The notes under the pieces: generated by a model | What the model saw: only the letters and a program-made list of their open reading frames with translations | Told to the model about the DNA's origin: nothing | Database searches by the model: none | Position numbers and translations under genes: made by a program | From: Phoronis australis | Lineage: Eukaryota; Phoronida; Phoronidae | NCBI GenBank assembly: GCA_002633005.1 | Contig: NMRA01000391.1 | Span: 62,001 to 126,000, forward strand | Length of the DNA: 64,000 nt | Direction of reading: 5' to 3' | In this document: piece by piece, positions 40,101 through 51,770 of the stretch | Layout: each line of letters opens with the position of its first letter | Position numbering within the stretch: position 1 is the stretch's first letter

Positions 40101-43100
40101 GTTTTTCATTAAATCGTGATTCAACGTTAGTCAAAATGCTTATGCAAAACTAGTTGAAACTGGTCAAACTAACTAATACTAAGTGATTGAAAGCTTCAAG
40201 TTTCGGGAAATACCTCATTTGCTCTGTGCTAATTACTGGTAGTTAATTGCCTATAGAATTTTCATATAAAGCTGCAGTTGTAAACTCGCCTTCTATCAAA
40301 GAACATAACTTTTGTTTTTGACCTCTTACTTCTCCATGAAAGTGGACTCAACTTGTTCCTTACTCAGATCAAAAGTGATCTCTGGGCTTGGACATTTCGT
40401 TATTGCTCCGCATCATGTTCAGCACATGAAATGAGCTGTCGTGACAAGCCAACTTATTGAGACTGATGTTGAGCAATAATGTTTTTCTCAAGCCCAGCAA
40501 CTAGTTCTTGTCTGATTGAAGAACAAGTTGAGACCAGTTTTAGAAACGGTAAGGTGTTTTTCTTTGTCTTAGGTCGTGATGAACAAACTGATTGAATCAC
40601 CAAGTGATGAAATGATCTCAAGTGCCATAAAGAGGCTGGAAGATTTAGGTGCACTGCACGTTGACGAAGAGCTGACAGCCCTGGGGTACCACTTGGCATC
40701 CCTGCCAGTTGATGTTAGGTGTGTTTGTGTGGTCTAGAATGTCACATGCATTTGAGTCGTCTAACAAAATACATTTCACTTGGGCTTTCTACCCACAAGC
40801 CAAATTAAAAGTTTTTGTTCTTTACATCCAAAAATGCCACTAATTTTTGTTGTTTTTTTCTTGTGCTGGTTTTCATTCTTATGCTCCTTGTTTATTGAAT
40901 TGTTTATACATGAAGTCGGTGTGTTCATTGCTGAAATATTAATTTGTTAACTCGATATGGTCAGTGCAGTTATTATTTGGGGTTTGTATGTCTGTTGTTT
41001 TCACATTTTTTCTGAAGTCTTATATTGTTGTGTTTTTCAGGATTGGAAAGTTGATGATATTTGGTGCTATTTTTCGCTGCCTGGATTCAGTCCTGACCAT
41101 TGCTGCAGCTCTCAGTTACAAATCGCCGTTTGTGAGTATTGATATTTTAGTTTTTCTGTGCTATTTTACAGCCTTAATGTTAAATTGAATGTTTCTCAAG
41201 GCATGTACATTTCTTCATTTGTTACTCTTTGTGTGATGTTAACGCCTTGTTGATTGCAACCCAAAATGCCACTCTGTCTAACTGATGTTATAGTGGCTGA
41301 TTTGATCTGTAGTAATTTTGACTGTGAATAAATCAAGTCACTCAAGGCATAGTCAACAAAAAGTTGACATGCCCAAAATTTGTGTATCATGAACAACGGT
41401 ATTGTGAAAATCTATTTCAAAACCAGAAATCATTTGCAAATTAGTTGAATAATGTTTGTCCAGAAATTTTTTGAATTTTGGATCACGAGGGATATTGTCA
41501 ACTTTATATGAAAACTATGGCGTCTTACTTATTTTGACAGTGTAATCTTTGTATTGGTTACAGTTTTACGCATAAACTCACTGCTGACTGTGTTTTCATT
41601 CAGGTGTCGCCATTTGACAAGAGAGATGAAGCGGATAAAAAGAAGCTGGAATTTGCCACCAGCAGCAGTGATCATCTGACCATGTTAAAGGCATATAAGG
41701 TGAGAGCACATTTACCTCTTAAGTCCCATTGTACCTGCTTGTAATTCCATCTGTCGTTCATCCATGGAACTTGCCTAATTCCAGTCATTCTCTCAGTAGG
41801 TCTAAATCAAACATTAATTTTATTTTTTGTAACAAGACATGTTGTTTGTTATAACCTGATAAACAAAAGAATGATGAATATAATTTTGTATATTTCAAAT
41901 CATTGTAAAACCAAATTTTTTGAAGTCCTAAAATATTTTACAACGATAGTGTTTTCTCTTGCATTAAATAATTCGGACAATTTCATTTCGAATTATTGGA
42001 TTTTGCCATATACCGTACGCGTTTGCTGTTTACAGTGGCCCCTTCACCATGTTATGTTGTTTGTAGACAACTTGGCTGCTGACAATGTGTCTTTGACTAA
42101 CGTCTTTGCGTATATATAGATTATTACATGGGGTAGTCATTATCCCCCGCAATCTAAAGCCCTTGTGGATTTTGGAGAATTATTGCCCTCGCTCGGGTGA
42201 TAATTCTACAACATCCATGAGGGCTCTAGATAAGGGGGATAAAGACTGAGAACATGTAATAATCTATTTATACCACATACTAAACGATAAACATTGCGAT
42301 GAATCGATCAACCTTTCTCGACTCGCCACGACTTTGTAACTACTTTCTATGTCAGAGGCCCGGGGTCGGAGGTTGTGACCTTTTAAGAAACGCCGAGTTA
42401 TTCTTGTTAAAATAATGTTTTTGCTCAAAACCAATTGAAAATTTAAACAAAATAGAAATAAAGTGGGTAAACTATATAAAATAAGTTTTAAGCAACAAGT
42501 CTAGTTAACTAAACATCTTATCATACTAAACTTCCACCATTAAGATATCGTCTGCTAAATTAGGCTACCATTAGTTAGTGAGTTTAATGCCCAAGTGAAA
42601 GGATCCCGACGACACGTTCCCTAATTCAAACTGGAGATTGATGACAGATAAATTTTACTGATTAGAATTAAAGACGTTGTTTTCGTTGAAATTTTGCGTC
42701 TTATTTCTCATGGTGTATAAATGTCAGTAAAATGCCATTTGTTGAACATGCAATTATTGCGTGTGCTCATTTAAGTATTCTATTTTCACATTCGATGACG
42801 TCAGCTGCTGAGTGGCGGAGCGGTTAAGTCGACGTCCTGAAAATCTTGTGAAGCAGGTTTGAAACCGGCCTCAGCTTGCCGCCAGAATGTTATGCAATGT
42901 GCATTGAATAACTAAATGGGTTATTTATCGGTTGCATTGGCCATGTCAGGCTGATTATGTGATATAAATTTTGTTATTTCGCTCCTAACTATGAGCTTGT
43001 TGTTTTGTTCAGGAGTGGATATTGGCTTCCAAGAACGGATCCCATGCTGGCTATCTATACTGTATGGAAAACTACCTTTCTCTGAAAACACTGCAAGTAA

Positions 43101-46100
43101 GAAAATTTTAAAATTAAAATTGGGAAACATCTTTCACAGTTTCAAACACCTTAGCGATGTGTCAAGTGAGTTTCAAGGGCCTACACATGACCATCTTGTC
43201 TTAAAATTCTCGTGATTTGTTTTGATATTTCATGATAGGTAAGACATAGAGTCTTTGTGGTGATTTGAGATATTTTGATTTTTGTCTGTCAGTTATTAGA
43301 ACTAAGACTATTTGATACCTGTTTGTTGGTGAAGTGTACATTGTTATGTTGTCTGCTGTCTGTTCAAAGTGGGCATGTCCTGTCTGTCTCGTTAGTATGC
43401 TACAATTTGAACAATTCGTAGCACCTCATGAACTGTGTTTTCAATGACGCCCATCCCAAGAACGTTTCGCACAGTTGTACTTCTGCTGCTACTGGTTCAT
43501 ATTAGTGCTGTAACTATCACTTAAAAAATATTTCTCCTGTCATCTCAGATGCTCGCCAGCATGAAGAGGCAGTTTGTAGAGTTGTTGTCAGACATTGGAT
43601 TTGCACCTGAGGGTCTCACAAGCAAAGCATTGGAGAGACGGGCAAAAGGTGGCGCTGATGGAGTGGCCCTTGTGACAGGACCAGAGGTGATGACTCAGTT
43701 ATGAACCTAGTGTATAAATATAATGTGAACACAGTTTGTAGCTTAAGTGTTTGAGAATGTTTTGCCATGTAAAAAGGACCTTCTTGTCCTTGAAAGCATG
43801 TCTTTCAGTAAAGTTCTTCAGAGCTGTTTCCCAATATTATACTCAGGTTGTCGTTCGTGCTAATGTGGTAAAGTTAGGTGGTTATGGTTATGTAAGACCT
43901 TATCAATAAGACTGTGTGTTCCGCCAATTATCTTCAAAACTGTAGAATTAAACTAAAAAATTGTGACAGCAGAAGGCCTGTAGAATTTGATTTTTTACTT
44001 TATACCAAACTACCATTAATTATATCACGAGACCATGTCTTTTTTAGTAAAATTTAGCATGAAATAAAGATACATTCACAACAAAACAACAGGATGACCA
44101 AATTTTGTGTGATATAAATGTTTAAGATGAAATCTCATAAACACTGTTACAGTTTTCTAAATTATCATTTCATTTTATACGACTTTTGATTGTTTTTCTT
44201 AAAATCCACAAAGTCCATCTTTTGTTAGCTCTGCGTGCAAAAGTGATGCATTTTAAAAACAATTCCTACAAGTGTTTTTCTTAAAGCACAGTATCTGAAA
44301 GTTTAAACTGATAGCCATTTCTGAGATACAATATTCCAAAGTTCATGGATCCTGCATAACCTTTATGTTCTTTTTCGATATGTTCATGCTGTTTACCTAG
44401 TAAATTTTCATTTGTGTTTGTAGATTATAAGGGCCACGTATAGTTTGGAAGTGCTAAATAAACATTTAAGGATGTTTCACTACGGTGATCTTCTTTAATT
44501 TTGCCCAAAAATTCTAAACAAATTTGCAGTTGCGCATTTTTGAAAGGTGTTATTGTTAAAATGCTCAAAATTTTACCAACATTTAGTTTAAGATTGCTCA
44601 TCAGTACAAACCATTCTAATGGTTGAGAATTTGACAAAATATAATTTCAAATGTACACTATATCATGTGCTTATTATTAGTGAAGAACATTTCTTTCATT
44701 ATGTTGAGTTAGTGCTCCCTCTAGCAACAGGCCGAGCCATTCTAGCCTCTTAATTTTTTCACATTTTTTCAGCAGAGCAATATCCCATGTTATGGCAGTG
44801 AAGACAGCTGAGCCTTCTACGTAACTGACCTTTGTTCTCTCATTACAGGCTAATTCGAACTCAGACAACATGAAGTTGGTTTCGGCCATTTTGGTAGCTG
44901 CACTTTACCCCAACATTGTGCAGATTATGACCCCTGAGACCACCTTTACTAAAAGCAGTGCAGGTATTTAGTTCTGACAGTTAGCCATTCGTGCATTATC
45001 GGTGATTGCTGTTGTCACGATGAATCAATCAAGAGGTTACAAGATTTTTGTTGTAAAATGGCTACTGATGCCCCCAATGCCCGTTGTAGACTTCATTCCA
45101 TGTACTTCATCCCATGTACTTCATTCCATGTACTTCCTTTTGAATTATGTTTCTTCTATCCCATGGCTTTTTGAAGTTATCTTTAAAAACTCTTAAGTTA
45201 AAGGAAGTGTTTTTTATGGTTAATGACTTTTTTGTTTCAGGTGCTATTCCAAAGGCTCCAAAACCTGAGGAACTGAAGTTTAAAACACATTCAGATGGCT
45301 ATGTCCATATTCATCCGTCCTCTGTCAACTTCCAAGTACGGCATTACGAAAGCCCATACCTTGTATACCACGAGAAGGTCAAGACAAGTAAGGTATGCTG
45401 CTGTCTGTAGTTTTATCGAACTTAGAAGTTGTGATTTGCTTTCAAATGGTTTGTGTCCTCGCAAAGTCATCATAGATAATTTTCTTCACTTGCAGACATT
45501 CTCATTAATAGTTCATGTTCTGACCTGTACATGTTACTATTGTATCGAGCATGCACAATCCATGAGGATGGATGATTGTGTACCATGAATGTTATGCTTT
45601 ACCTGAATTCTGACTTATGGTAAAAATTCTCCTGTTTGGGATTTGCTCAAAGTCAGAGCTTGTACCAAATTTTAGATACAGGCAATATCTGACATCCAAA
45701 TTCAAAAATTATGATCAATATCATACAATAATTTGTTTTGATGTTACACAATATAAGGAGGCATGAAAATGTTATGCTATTACTAAATGCAGTGTCTGAT
45801 ATTTGAAAATATGATGAACGCCAAAAGTCATCCCATGTCCTAATTTTCACAATCAACCATGTTCAGTTTCAGCGTGGATTTCAGTGTCCCAAATTTTAAA
45901 GACTTTCCGAACTGAAGAAATTTCAGTTTAGTATTCTACATGTGTTGGTGAATTTTTTTATAATTAAAGGGACATGTCCAACTTTGGAGGAATACAGGTG
46001 GACTAACATCTAACGTCTTTTAAAACTAACATTTCGCTCTCTTTAGCTGGCTAAAAATAAAAATTGAATGAAGTCTTATTCTCATGATTGGTAACTGATA

Positions 46101-47920
46101 GGTAATCCTGTCATGGTAAGAAATAATTGAGACTGGTTTTGTGACAGTAAAAGGACGAATTTGATTTTCATTTTTAGCCAGCTTAACAGTGCTAAATTTA
46201 AAATTGTAGCCATCTGAATATTACATCTTAGAAAATGGTTTTCAAATATTTTTGCTGCACTAGTTTTCAAATGGGAGGAGGCAGTGTGGCCTAGTAGGTT
46301 GAGTGTCTGCCTCCTGTTCACTAGGTGGAGCCAGTGTGGCTTAGAGGGTTGAGTGTCTGTCTCCCGTTCACTAGGTATAGGCAGTGTGACCTAGTGGGTT
46401 GAGTATCTGCCTCTTCTTCATCAGGTGAAGGCATTGTGGCCTAGTGGGTTGTCTGCCTCCTGTTCACAAATAGGAGGCAATGTGACCTAGTGGGTTGTCT
46501 GCCTCCTGTTCACAAATAGGAGGCAGTGTGACCTAGTGGGTTGTCTGCTTCCTGTTCACAAATAGGAGGTATTGTGGCCTAGTGGGTTGAGTATCTGCCT
46601 CATGTTCACTGTGAGGAGGCTGTGTGGCCTAGTGGGTTGAGTGTCTGCCTCATGTTCACCAGGTTGTTGGTACAAATCACACTGGACCCACTGCTAGACC
46701 CTAGAGTCACATCTCTAGCTGCTTAGCTCGGTTCTAATTTGTGTTAATTGTGTCTGTTAAAGCTTATTCCATATAGTTACTCTCTAAAAATAAATTTTAG
46801 TGTTTTATCTTGGGAGTGTACCTTTAAGAGCTTTCTTGTTTTAAGAAATGTGTCAAATAGCCTCCTGTTTCAGGTGTTCATCCGAGACTGCAGCATGGTG
46901 TCTATCTACCCCCTTGTCTTGTTCAGTGGTGAGTCAGTCTCCATTGATCTTCACCGCGGTGACTTCATCGTTTCCATTGACGATGGGTGGATTAAGATAA
47001 AGGCTGCTTCACATCAGGTATCCTCACATATTTCTTCCTGTTTAGCGATTCTAAAAAACAAAACGCAAAACTCCGTAATCGGTCTTGGATTTTTTTAACC
47101 ATGATAGAACTTTAATTATTTCTATTGCCACAAAAAACTTACATTTCAATTGACAGTCAAAAAAGCTTTTCAGGGATTCATGGAGGTGGCCTGCACTTTC
47201 AAAATTTGTCCACTTCAAGACGGTCGCATGCTATCTCTCAGACCCCACAGAACTTTGAAAGCTGTTCTATTTGGGCAAGGATTTTTTAAGTCCTATTTTA
47301 TAAACTTTTGATTTAGACCACTTAATGCTATAAAATTGGTCTCATCCTGACTGTGACTCAGATGAGACAAGAGTTCTAAGCTTGAGAAGGACAAACTGCT
47401 CATAATAGCTTCAAACCGGACCCAGAAAGTGACATGTCACTTTGGGCAGGTTAGTCTTGGCTGCCGAGGCAGTTTGGCTGTCAAAGGAATTCTAGACGAT
47501 TTATTGTAACTGATTTCAATTGAAACAAAGGGTGCGGATTCGATAATGTTGCTTGTATGAGGAGATACTCGTGTGAAAATGGTGGTGTTTTGAACATCAG
47601 AGTATGACATATAGCTGTTTTAATTAACACATTTCTTGATTTTTCATTTAATCAATGGAGAGGGAGTGCTCTCTAAATGAATTTATTATTGTCTGAGTCT
47701 GTGAAAACTAACTACAAGGTATGTTTTTGTTTACCAAAACATGAACGTTTCACATCACCTTGCTGTTTCTTTTCAGGTGGCGCGATTGTTACAGGAATTA
47801 CGTGCTGAATTGGACCAGTTATTGGTGGACAAGATTGAGAACCCAGATGTCGACTTGTACACGTGTTCTCGTAGGGGAAGGGTTATTGAGACAATCGTCC
47901 ACCTCATCACATCCCAGTAA
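27649..47920 (+). CDS. DHX57: ATP-dependent DEAH-box RNA helicase DHX57, complete (23 coding exons)
   Basis: Exons: 27649-27905, 28404-28556, 29541-29732, 30167-31181, 32265-32386, 33318-33516, 34141-34265, 35122-35255, 35897-36133, 36559-36665, 37476-37588, 38099-38158, 38796-38909, 39650-39890, 40573-40718, 41041-41131, 41604-41699, 43013-43096, 43549-43686, 44849-44963, 45241-45392, 46874-47017 and 47777-47920. Phases agree at all 22 junctions and the total is 4179 bases, 1392 residues plus stop; vertebrate DHX57 is of nearly the same length. Start: ATG 27649 follows an in-frame TGA at 27625. Order: Gly/Arg-rich N-terminus, UBA, RWD region with a CCCH finger at 330-348, RecA1, RecA2, winged-helix/ratchet (HA2) and OB-fold. 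Motifs: I Gly-Lys-Thr near 582, II DEVH 679-682, III SAT 711-713, V TNIAETS 918-924, [10 protein letters not shown] 965-972. DHX57 is a superfamily 2 ATPase presumed to unwind or remodel RNA; its biological role is poorly known. Confidence 0.97.
31395..31490. repeat. Short imperfect hairpin in DHX57 intron 4
   Basis: The left arm around CTGGCCAATAGGTGGCG pairs with the right arm around GGCGCCACCTGTTCGCCAAAA, with a short spacer. Probably a small foldback element. Confidence 0.6.
32265..36133 (+). other. DHX57: DHX57 exons 5-9: first RecA-like helicase domain
   Basis: Exon 5 ends inside the Walker A loop (Gly-Met-Thr-Gly) and exon 6 opens with the Cys-Gly-Lys-Thr-Thr that completes it, so the phosphate-binding loop is split by an intron. 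Exon 6 also holds motif Ia (Thr-Gln-Pro-Arg-Arg), exon 7 motif II DEVH, and exon 8 motif III Ser-Ala-Thr. Exon 9 encodes the FPVDQ-type strand after RecA1 and a charged linker. All catalytic residues are intact. Confidence 0.93.
36559..39890 (+). other. DHX57: DHX57 exons 10-14: second RecA-like domain
   Basis: Exon 10 starts at the first of two close AG sites (36558); the second, seven bases on, would create an immediate stop. Exon 11 holds motif IV (Ile-Phe-Leu-Pro-Gly), exon 12 is only 60 bases and carries the Pro-Leu-His-Ser motif, exon 13 motif V, and exon 14 motif VI, including the arginine finger. All residues expected for an active enzyme are present. Confidence 0.92.
42116..42267. 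mobile_element. Foldback (MITE-like) element in DHX57 intron 17
   Basis: The whole of this 150-base segment is an imperfect palindrome. ATAGATTATTACATG at the left matches CATGTAATAATCTAT at the right. The inner arms also pair: TATCCCCCGCAATCTA with TAGATAAGGGGGATA, and GAATTATTGCCCTCGCT with CGGGTGATAATTC. It is non-coding. Confidence 0.82.
42805..42890 (+). repeat. tRNA-derived repeat (SINE head or tRNA pseudogene)
   Basis: It has a good A box (TGGCGGAGCGGTTAAG at about 42813) and a B box-like GGTTTGAAACC (42856-42866) spaced as in tRNA genes. The acceptor stem does not close and the D and anticodon arms are poor, so it is not a working tRNA. It lies in DHX57 intron 17. Confidence 0.55.
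45091..45137. repeat. 14-bp tandem repeat, about three units
   Basis: TTCATTCCATGTAC is repeated three times (the middle unit has one change) and followed by a partial unit. It lies in DHX57 intron 20. Confidence 0.85.
46025..46200. repeat. Foldback element related to repeat family R1, in DHX57 intron 21
   Basis: The left arm (TTTAGCTGGCTAAAAATAAA) and right arm (CATTTTTAGCCAGCTTAA) are inverted copies about 100 bases apart. The GGCTAAAA..GAAAATC core is that of the repeats at 6631 and 49007, here present on both arms. Confidence 0.65.
46276..46695 (+). repeat. Eight-unit tandem array of a tRNA-type A-box half, ending in one complete unit
   Basis: The unit CAGTGTGGCCTAGTGGGTTG, with GAGTGTCTGCCTC and a TGTTCAC tail, starts at 46282, 46332, 46382, 46432, 46478, 46524, 46570 and 46620, a period of 50 or 46 bases. 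TGGCCTAGTGGG matches a polymerase III A box. Only the last unit is followed by a B box-like sequence (GGTTGTTGGTACAAATC, about 46664-46680), so the first seven units are 5' halves. The 46-base units lack GAGT. It sits in the last part of DHX57 intron 21. Confidence 0.85.
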
Positions 47921-48370
47921 ATCTGAACTACTTTTGGTGGACAAGATTGAGAAATCAGATGTTAACATGTGCATGTGTTCTCCTAGAAAGGGTTTATTTG
48001 AGATGATTGTCCACCTCATCACATCCCAGTAAACAATTACTACTTTTGGTTGACAAGATTGAGAACCCAGATGTTGACCTGTGCATATTTTCTCATTGGG
48101 GGGAAGGGTCGTTGAGGTGGGTGTTGATCTCATCACATCCCAACAAACCTTGACTACTGTTAGTGGACAAGAGTAAGAATTTAGATGTCCGTTTGTACGT
48201 GTCTCCTCGTACCAGAGAAATGGTTGAGACCTTGGTCAATACTGCTTGCAGAACTTAATCAGATGTTAGGAGACAAAAGTGAATGCAGTGTGTTCGCTTC
48301 CTGAAGAAGTAATGTGCCTAGCAAATCTAGACCTGTTTTCATAGTGGAAAGGTTTTTTGATCATTGCCTT
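47816..48370 (+). repeat. Decaying tandem array derived from the last coding exon of DHX57
   Basis: The final 105 coding bases plus a short linker form unit 1. Unit 2 (TTGGTGGACAAGATTGAG at 47934), unit 3 (48046) and unit 4 (48160) follow at a period of 112-114 bases; a more worn unit is recognisable near 48266. Units 2 and 3 keep much of the exon, including the CACATCCCAGTAA end with its stop; later units are increasingly diverged. All lie after the true stop at 47918-47920, so they are in the 3' UTR or just downstream. Confidence 0.88.
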
Positions 48371-49006
48371 CCAGGTAGCTTATTTGTAGAGCAACCATAA
48401 TCTGAATGTCAACCTATACGCATATCTTCTCACAGTAAGAATTCTCATGTTAATCTGTACTAGTGTTCTAATTGGCTGTTATTCGAATTGGAATGCGTTG
48501 GTTCCACAGAATCTGGTGTAGGTTACTTTTTTGTGATCAACAGCTTCACATTGAAAATAACTGTTCCCCCTTAGTGATGATTATACATTTGATAGCTCCA
48601 CGTGCAATAGCTTGATGTACATATAAATAGTGCATAACTGTGATGTGTTGATCCACTGCCAATAGTTCATTCATGATTAAAGGCTCTCCACTGTGTTTGC
48701 TCAACTTTAGCCAGAGGTTTTGACATACGATCATGCGGATACACATATGGCTTGCATCCATCAACAGTGTGAAATACATGTTCATGCTTTTTTGAGACTT
48801 TGGGCAAAATTTTGTATGATCCTACTCACAAATAATATATTAGCACATTATTGGCCAGCCTTTACTGGTGTCACAATGAATCAATAGATAGCATGTAAGG
48901 ATTTCATTTTTTGTCTAAAATCATAGTACATTGCTTTGTGTATCTGTTTGAGATAACAGGTTTGGTATGTTTAAGGTAGGACCATTTTTCAAATTAGGTT
49001 TTTGAT

Positions 49007-49250
49007 TTAAAGCTGCATTTCGCCTTGTTGAGCAGGCTAAAATGAAAATCGAGTCATTTTACTCTGATCCTACTGTGACAGGATTCTATTGCCATTAAAC
49101 GAGAACATGAAAATCATCAGCAAGTCGAGACAATGCTCCAGAGTTTAATGGCCTTGACCAACCATAAAATTGTGAAGTCGAAAGTGGTGCAAGTGCGCTT
49201 TAACTGTGGCATTAGTTCGCTACTGATGGAATTTGAATCCTATCATGACA
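49007..49250 (+). repeat. Interspersed repeat family R1, longest copy
   Basis: Starts TTAAAGCTGCATTTCGCC, continues GGCTAAAATGAAAATCGAG and, about 130 bases on, CAGAGTTTAATGGCCTTGAC. The same order of blocks, diverged, is found at 51561-51770. Non-coding. Confidence 0.6.
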
Positions 49251-50927
49251 AGGAATATTTTAGGCTGGTTTTATGAGATTTTTGTTTTTAGTGCACTGAA
49301 CAGTACGAATTGTAGCCTCCTGCGAACTTCTTAATTTCCTTATTGTGCGTGTGATCAGTGTTGAGGATTCTTGAAAAGCATTTGGTAAGTGTAAGCATAT
49401 TTTGCTTTGTTACTAGATACTCCAAGCAATAAATTAGTGTATTTATTAAACACGTCCTAACTTTGAAAACATTACCGTTGAAAATGAGATAACCTCAGTG
49501 TTGCTTCTGCATTAAATTCTAATTTCTTATAAATTTTCAATTAAGTGAACATAATTCATTCATCACACATTGTGTTCGTTGGGAAATTTGATGCTCATCT
49601 TGGGCGTACCATGGTTCGGGTGCATTTGAAAAATAAGGATGTTAGACAGTGGACTCAAAGAACAGATCCGTTTACAGAGAGCTTCTCGGAAAATGTCACC
49701 TTTTCATAGGATTTGTTACAGAATCGCTGCTCTTTTGTAGGGGTTGATCCCGTGAACCTAACCTAGTGATTCTTGAAGCATACCGTTTACATGCAGTCAT
49801 GGGTGCTTTTCAACACTTTGCATTGCTCTTGTTGTAGTTGGTTAAATAACCGTTTTGAATTCCCAAAGTGAATCTTTTTGAATGGAATTGAATAAGACAT
49901 CCCATCTTAGGGTTTTTGTCAGAAAAGGCCACCTTCCATAGACAAACTTTGAAAAGGTCACCCATCTAAACGGCACTGCCATATACCTCCTTTGTAGGAG
50001 GATTTTTGTTCTATGGTGAGAGAAATACTTTTAAGGAAAAACACCAATAAATCTACAAAAGTGACAAAATAAAGGGTCACGATCATTGAATGATTAGCAT
50101 TGTCGTTTAGTTCCTGTTATACGTGAGCATATTTGGGAGCAAAATGACGCAAATACATCTTCAAAAAGGTACACTTTGAGGGGCAACATATGACTCCATT
50201 GCCCATTCTCAATCAATCTGTTCTGTAATATCTGTCCCGAACTGATTCGAAGATATGAATAAGAGTACGTTTTCACTGAAGTGAGCGTAGGATCCATACT
50301 ACAATTTATTTAAAAACGGGGCTCGAACAAAAACATCTTGCCCTCAAAGGGCAAATCCATGCTGGTATAGTTAACTAGTATTGTGTTCTCTTTTCTATGC
50401 GTTTCCCTGTGTCTTTCTGGACTGACCCTGTCTCACACCCCTTACCCGAACGCCGGACGCCACGAAAGTTTCACCCTAACGCCTGGAGTTTATTGTAGAC
50501 GAGTACCTTCCCGGCAATCACCATTTAAATGTGAGTGCTTCCGTCCGTCCGTCTATGACCTGACAACGAATTTCTTGAGTACTAATAGCCGCGGTCATGA
50601 CGCCCTTAGGAGGTAACACACGTATGGAACACGTTGGTCGGTTGACTTGCGTATTGGTTCTGGTCCGTATTATGAGACCATGAAGTGTAGTACACTCCTT
50701 GATGATACTTGCGCCTTACCCAATATAAAGGAGCGCCCTTTTGGCGTTGTTTGTTTTTGTTCATTTCAGTTGGTACACAAACCTCAGACAATTTATGACT
50801 GGATTCACGGATTGGGTCACATAACAGTACACATAGGCGGATTTAGAGTGAAGGACCCTCGGTCACTCTCTCGACTCTCGATCGAATTGATTAGTGGGTT
50901 GACACTCATTTCAGGTGGTAGTCAACA

Positions 50928-50946
50928 TTTTTTTTTTTTTTTTTTT
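50928..50946. repeat. Run of 19 T
   Basis: A homopolymer of 19 T that could be the tail of a minus-strand retroposed sequence; the flanking sequence was not recognised. A second, shorter run lies near 51211. Confidence 0.8.
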
Positions 50947-51560
50947 CGTTAAAGAGGCATGGAACGCGAAAGCTCGTCAAAATATCTTTTAAACAATTCC
51001 TGACAAAAGTACCATCTCGCAACGTCTAGTATACAGAGTAATTCATTGTCCCCTGTGAGGAAATTTCCAGCAAAGTCGCTTGAGGTCAAATGCCAAATTT
51101 TCCATATAAGTGAAATGTGCTTGGTCTATGTCTTGCCATACCGAATAACGAGACGTGCTTTGCCTTGTGGGAGAAAAATCGACGAAGTGGCGAGCAGTTG
51201 ACAGATCGTTTTTTTTTTTTGAAAGTTGAAATTAAAAGAAATTGCTTTGATATCAACAGAAATTAAAAATTTTTACGAACAAACCCTGAAAATACTTGGT
51301 GAGTAGGTTGAATTCTGTTTCAGTGGCAGAGAACCACTTTCAATGTTGCAATTCAGTCTGTTTATCGCGTTCCAGACCTCTTTAAAGCGATATCACAACT
51401 TGCTTTGGCCAGGTGGTGCAAGCAAAAGCTAGATCTATAACCCCCGCTGACAACACCACTAGCACCTCCCCCGAGTGTCACTTCCTTACTGCGCCATAAA
51501 GTGAATACCGGTAGTCGTTTTGAGGTGGAATATCTTTTCCCACAATGGTCCTGTGTATCT

Positions 51561-51770
51561 GTATTTCGCCCTGTTTAGTGTACTAAAACGAAAATCTAGT
51601 ATCCCTTAGGCCATTCACTTTCATCAAATCTTCCTCTTAATATTCCTGACAGTGATAAAATTCTATTTCTGTGACCAGCAGCAACATCGAAACCATCGGC
51701 CAAGCAAGAAAACGTTCAGAGTTTATTGGGTTTTGCCAACGGTGAAATTCCGCTTACAAGGAGGTTACGC
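51561..51770 (+). repeat. Interspersed repeat family R1, diverged copy
   Basis: GTATTTCGCCCTGTTTAG, then ACTAAAACGAAAATC and later CAGAGTTTATTGGGTTTTG mirror the blocks of the copy at 49007 in the same order. Confidence 0.55.

Larger units (their letters stand above)
40573..47920 (+). other. DHX57: DHX57 exons 15-23: winged-helix, ratchet and OB-fold
   Basis: These exons encode the HA2/ratchet helices, then the OB-fold with the His-Ile-His-Pro-Ser-Ser-Val-Asn motif in exon 21 and Tyr-His-Glu-Lys near its end. The final exon encodes a leucine-rich helix and ends Ile-Thr-Ser-Gln-stop, matching the C-terminus of other DHX57 proteins. Introns here hold a foldback element (42.1 kb), a tRNA-related repeat (42.8 kb), a 14-bp repeat (45.1 kb), another foldback (46.0 kb) and a tRNA-half array (46.3 kb). 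Confidence 0.92.

Noticed and set aside
42805-42890. A functional tRNA gene
   Set aside because: A and B boxes are present but the acceptor stem and other arms do not pair; better read as a tRNA-derived repeat.
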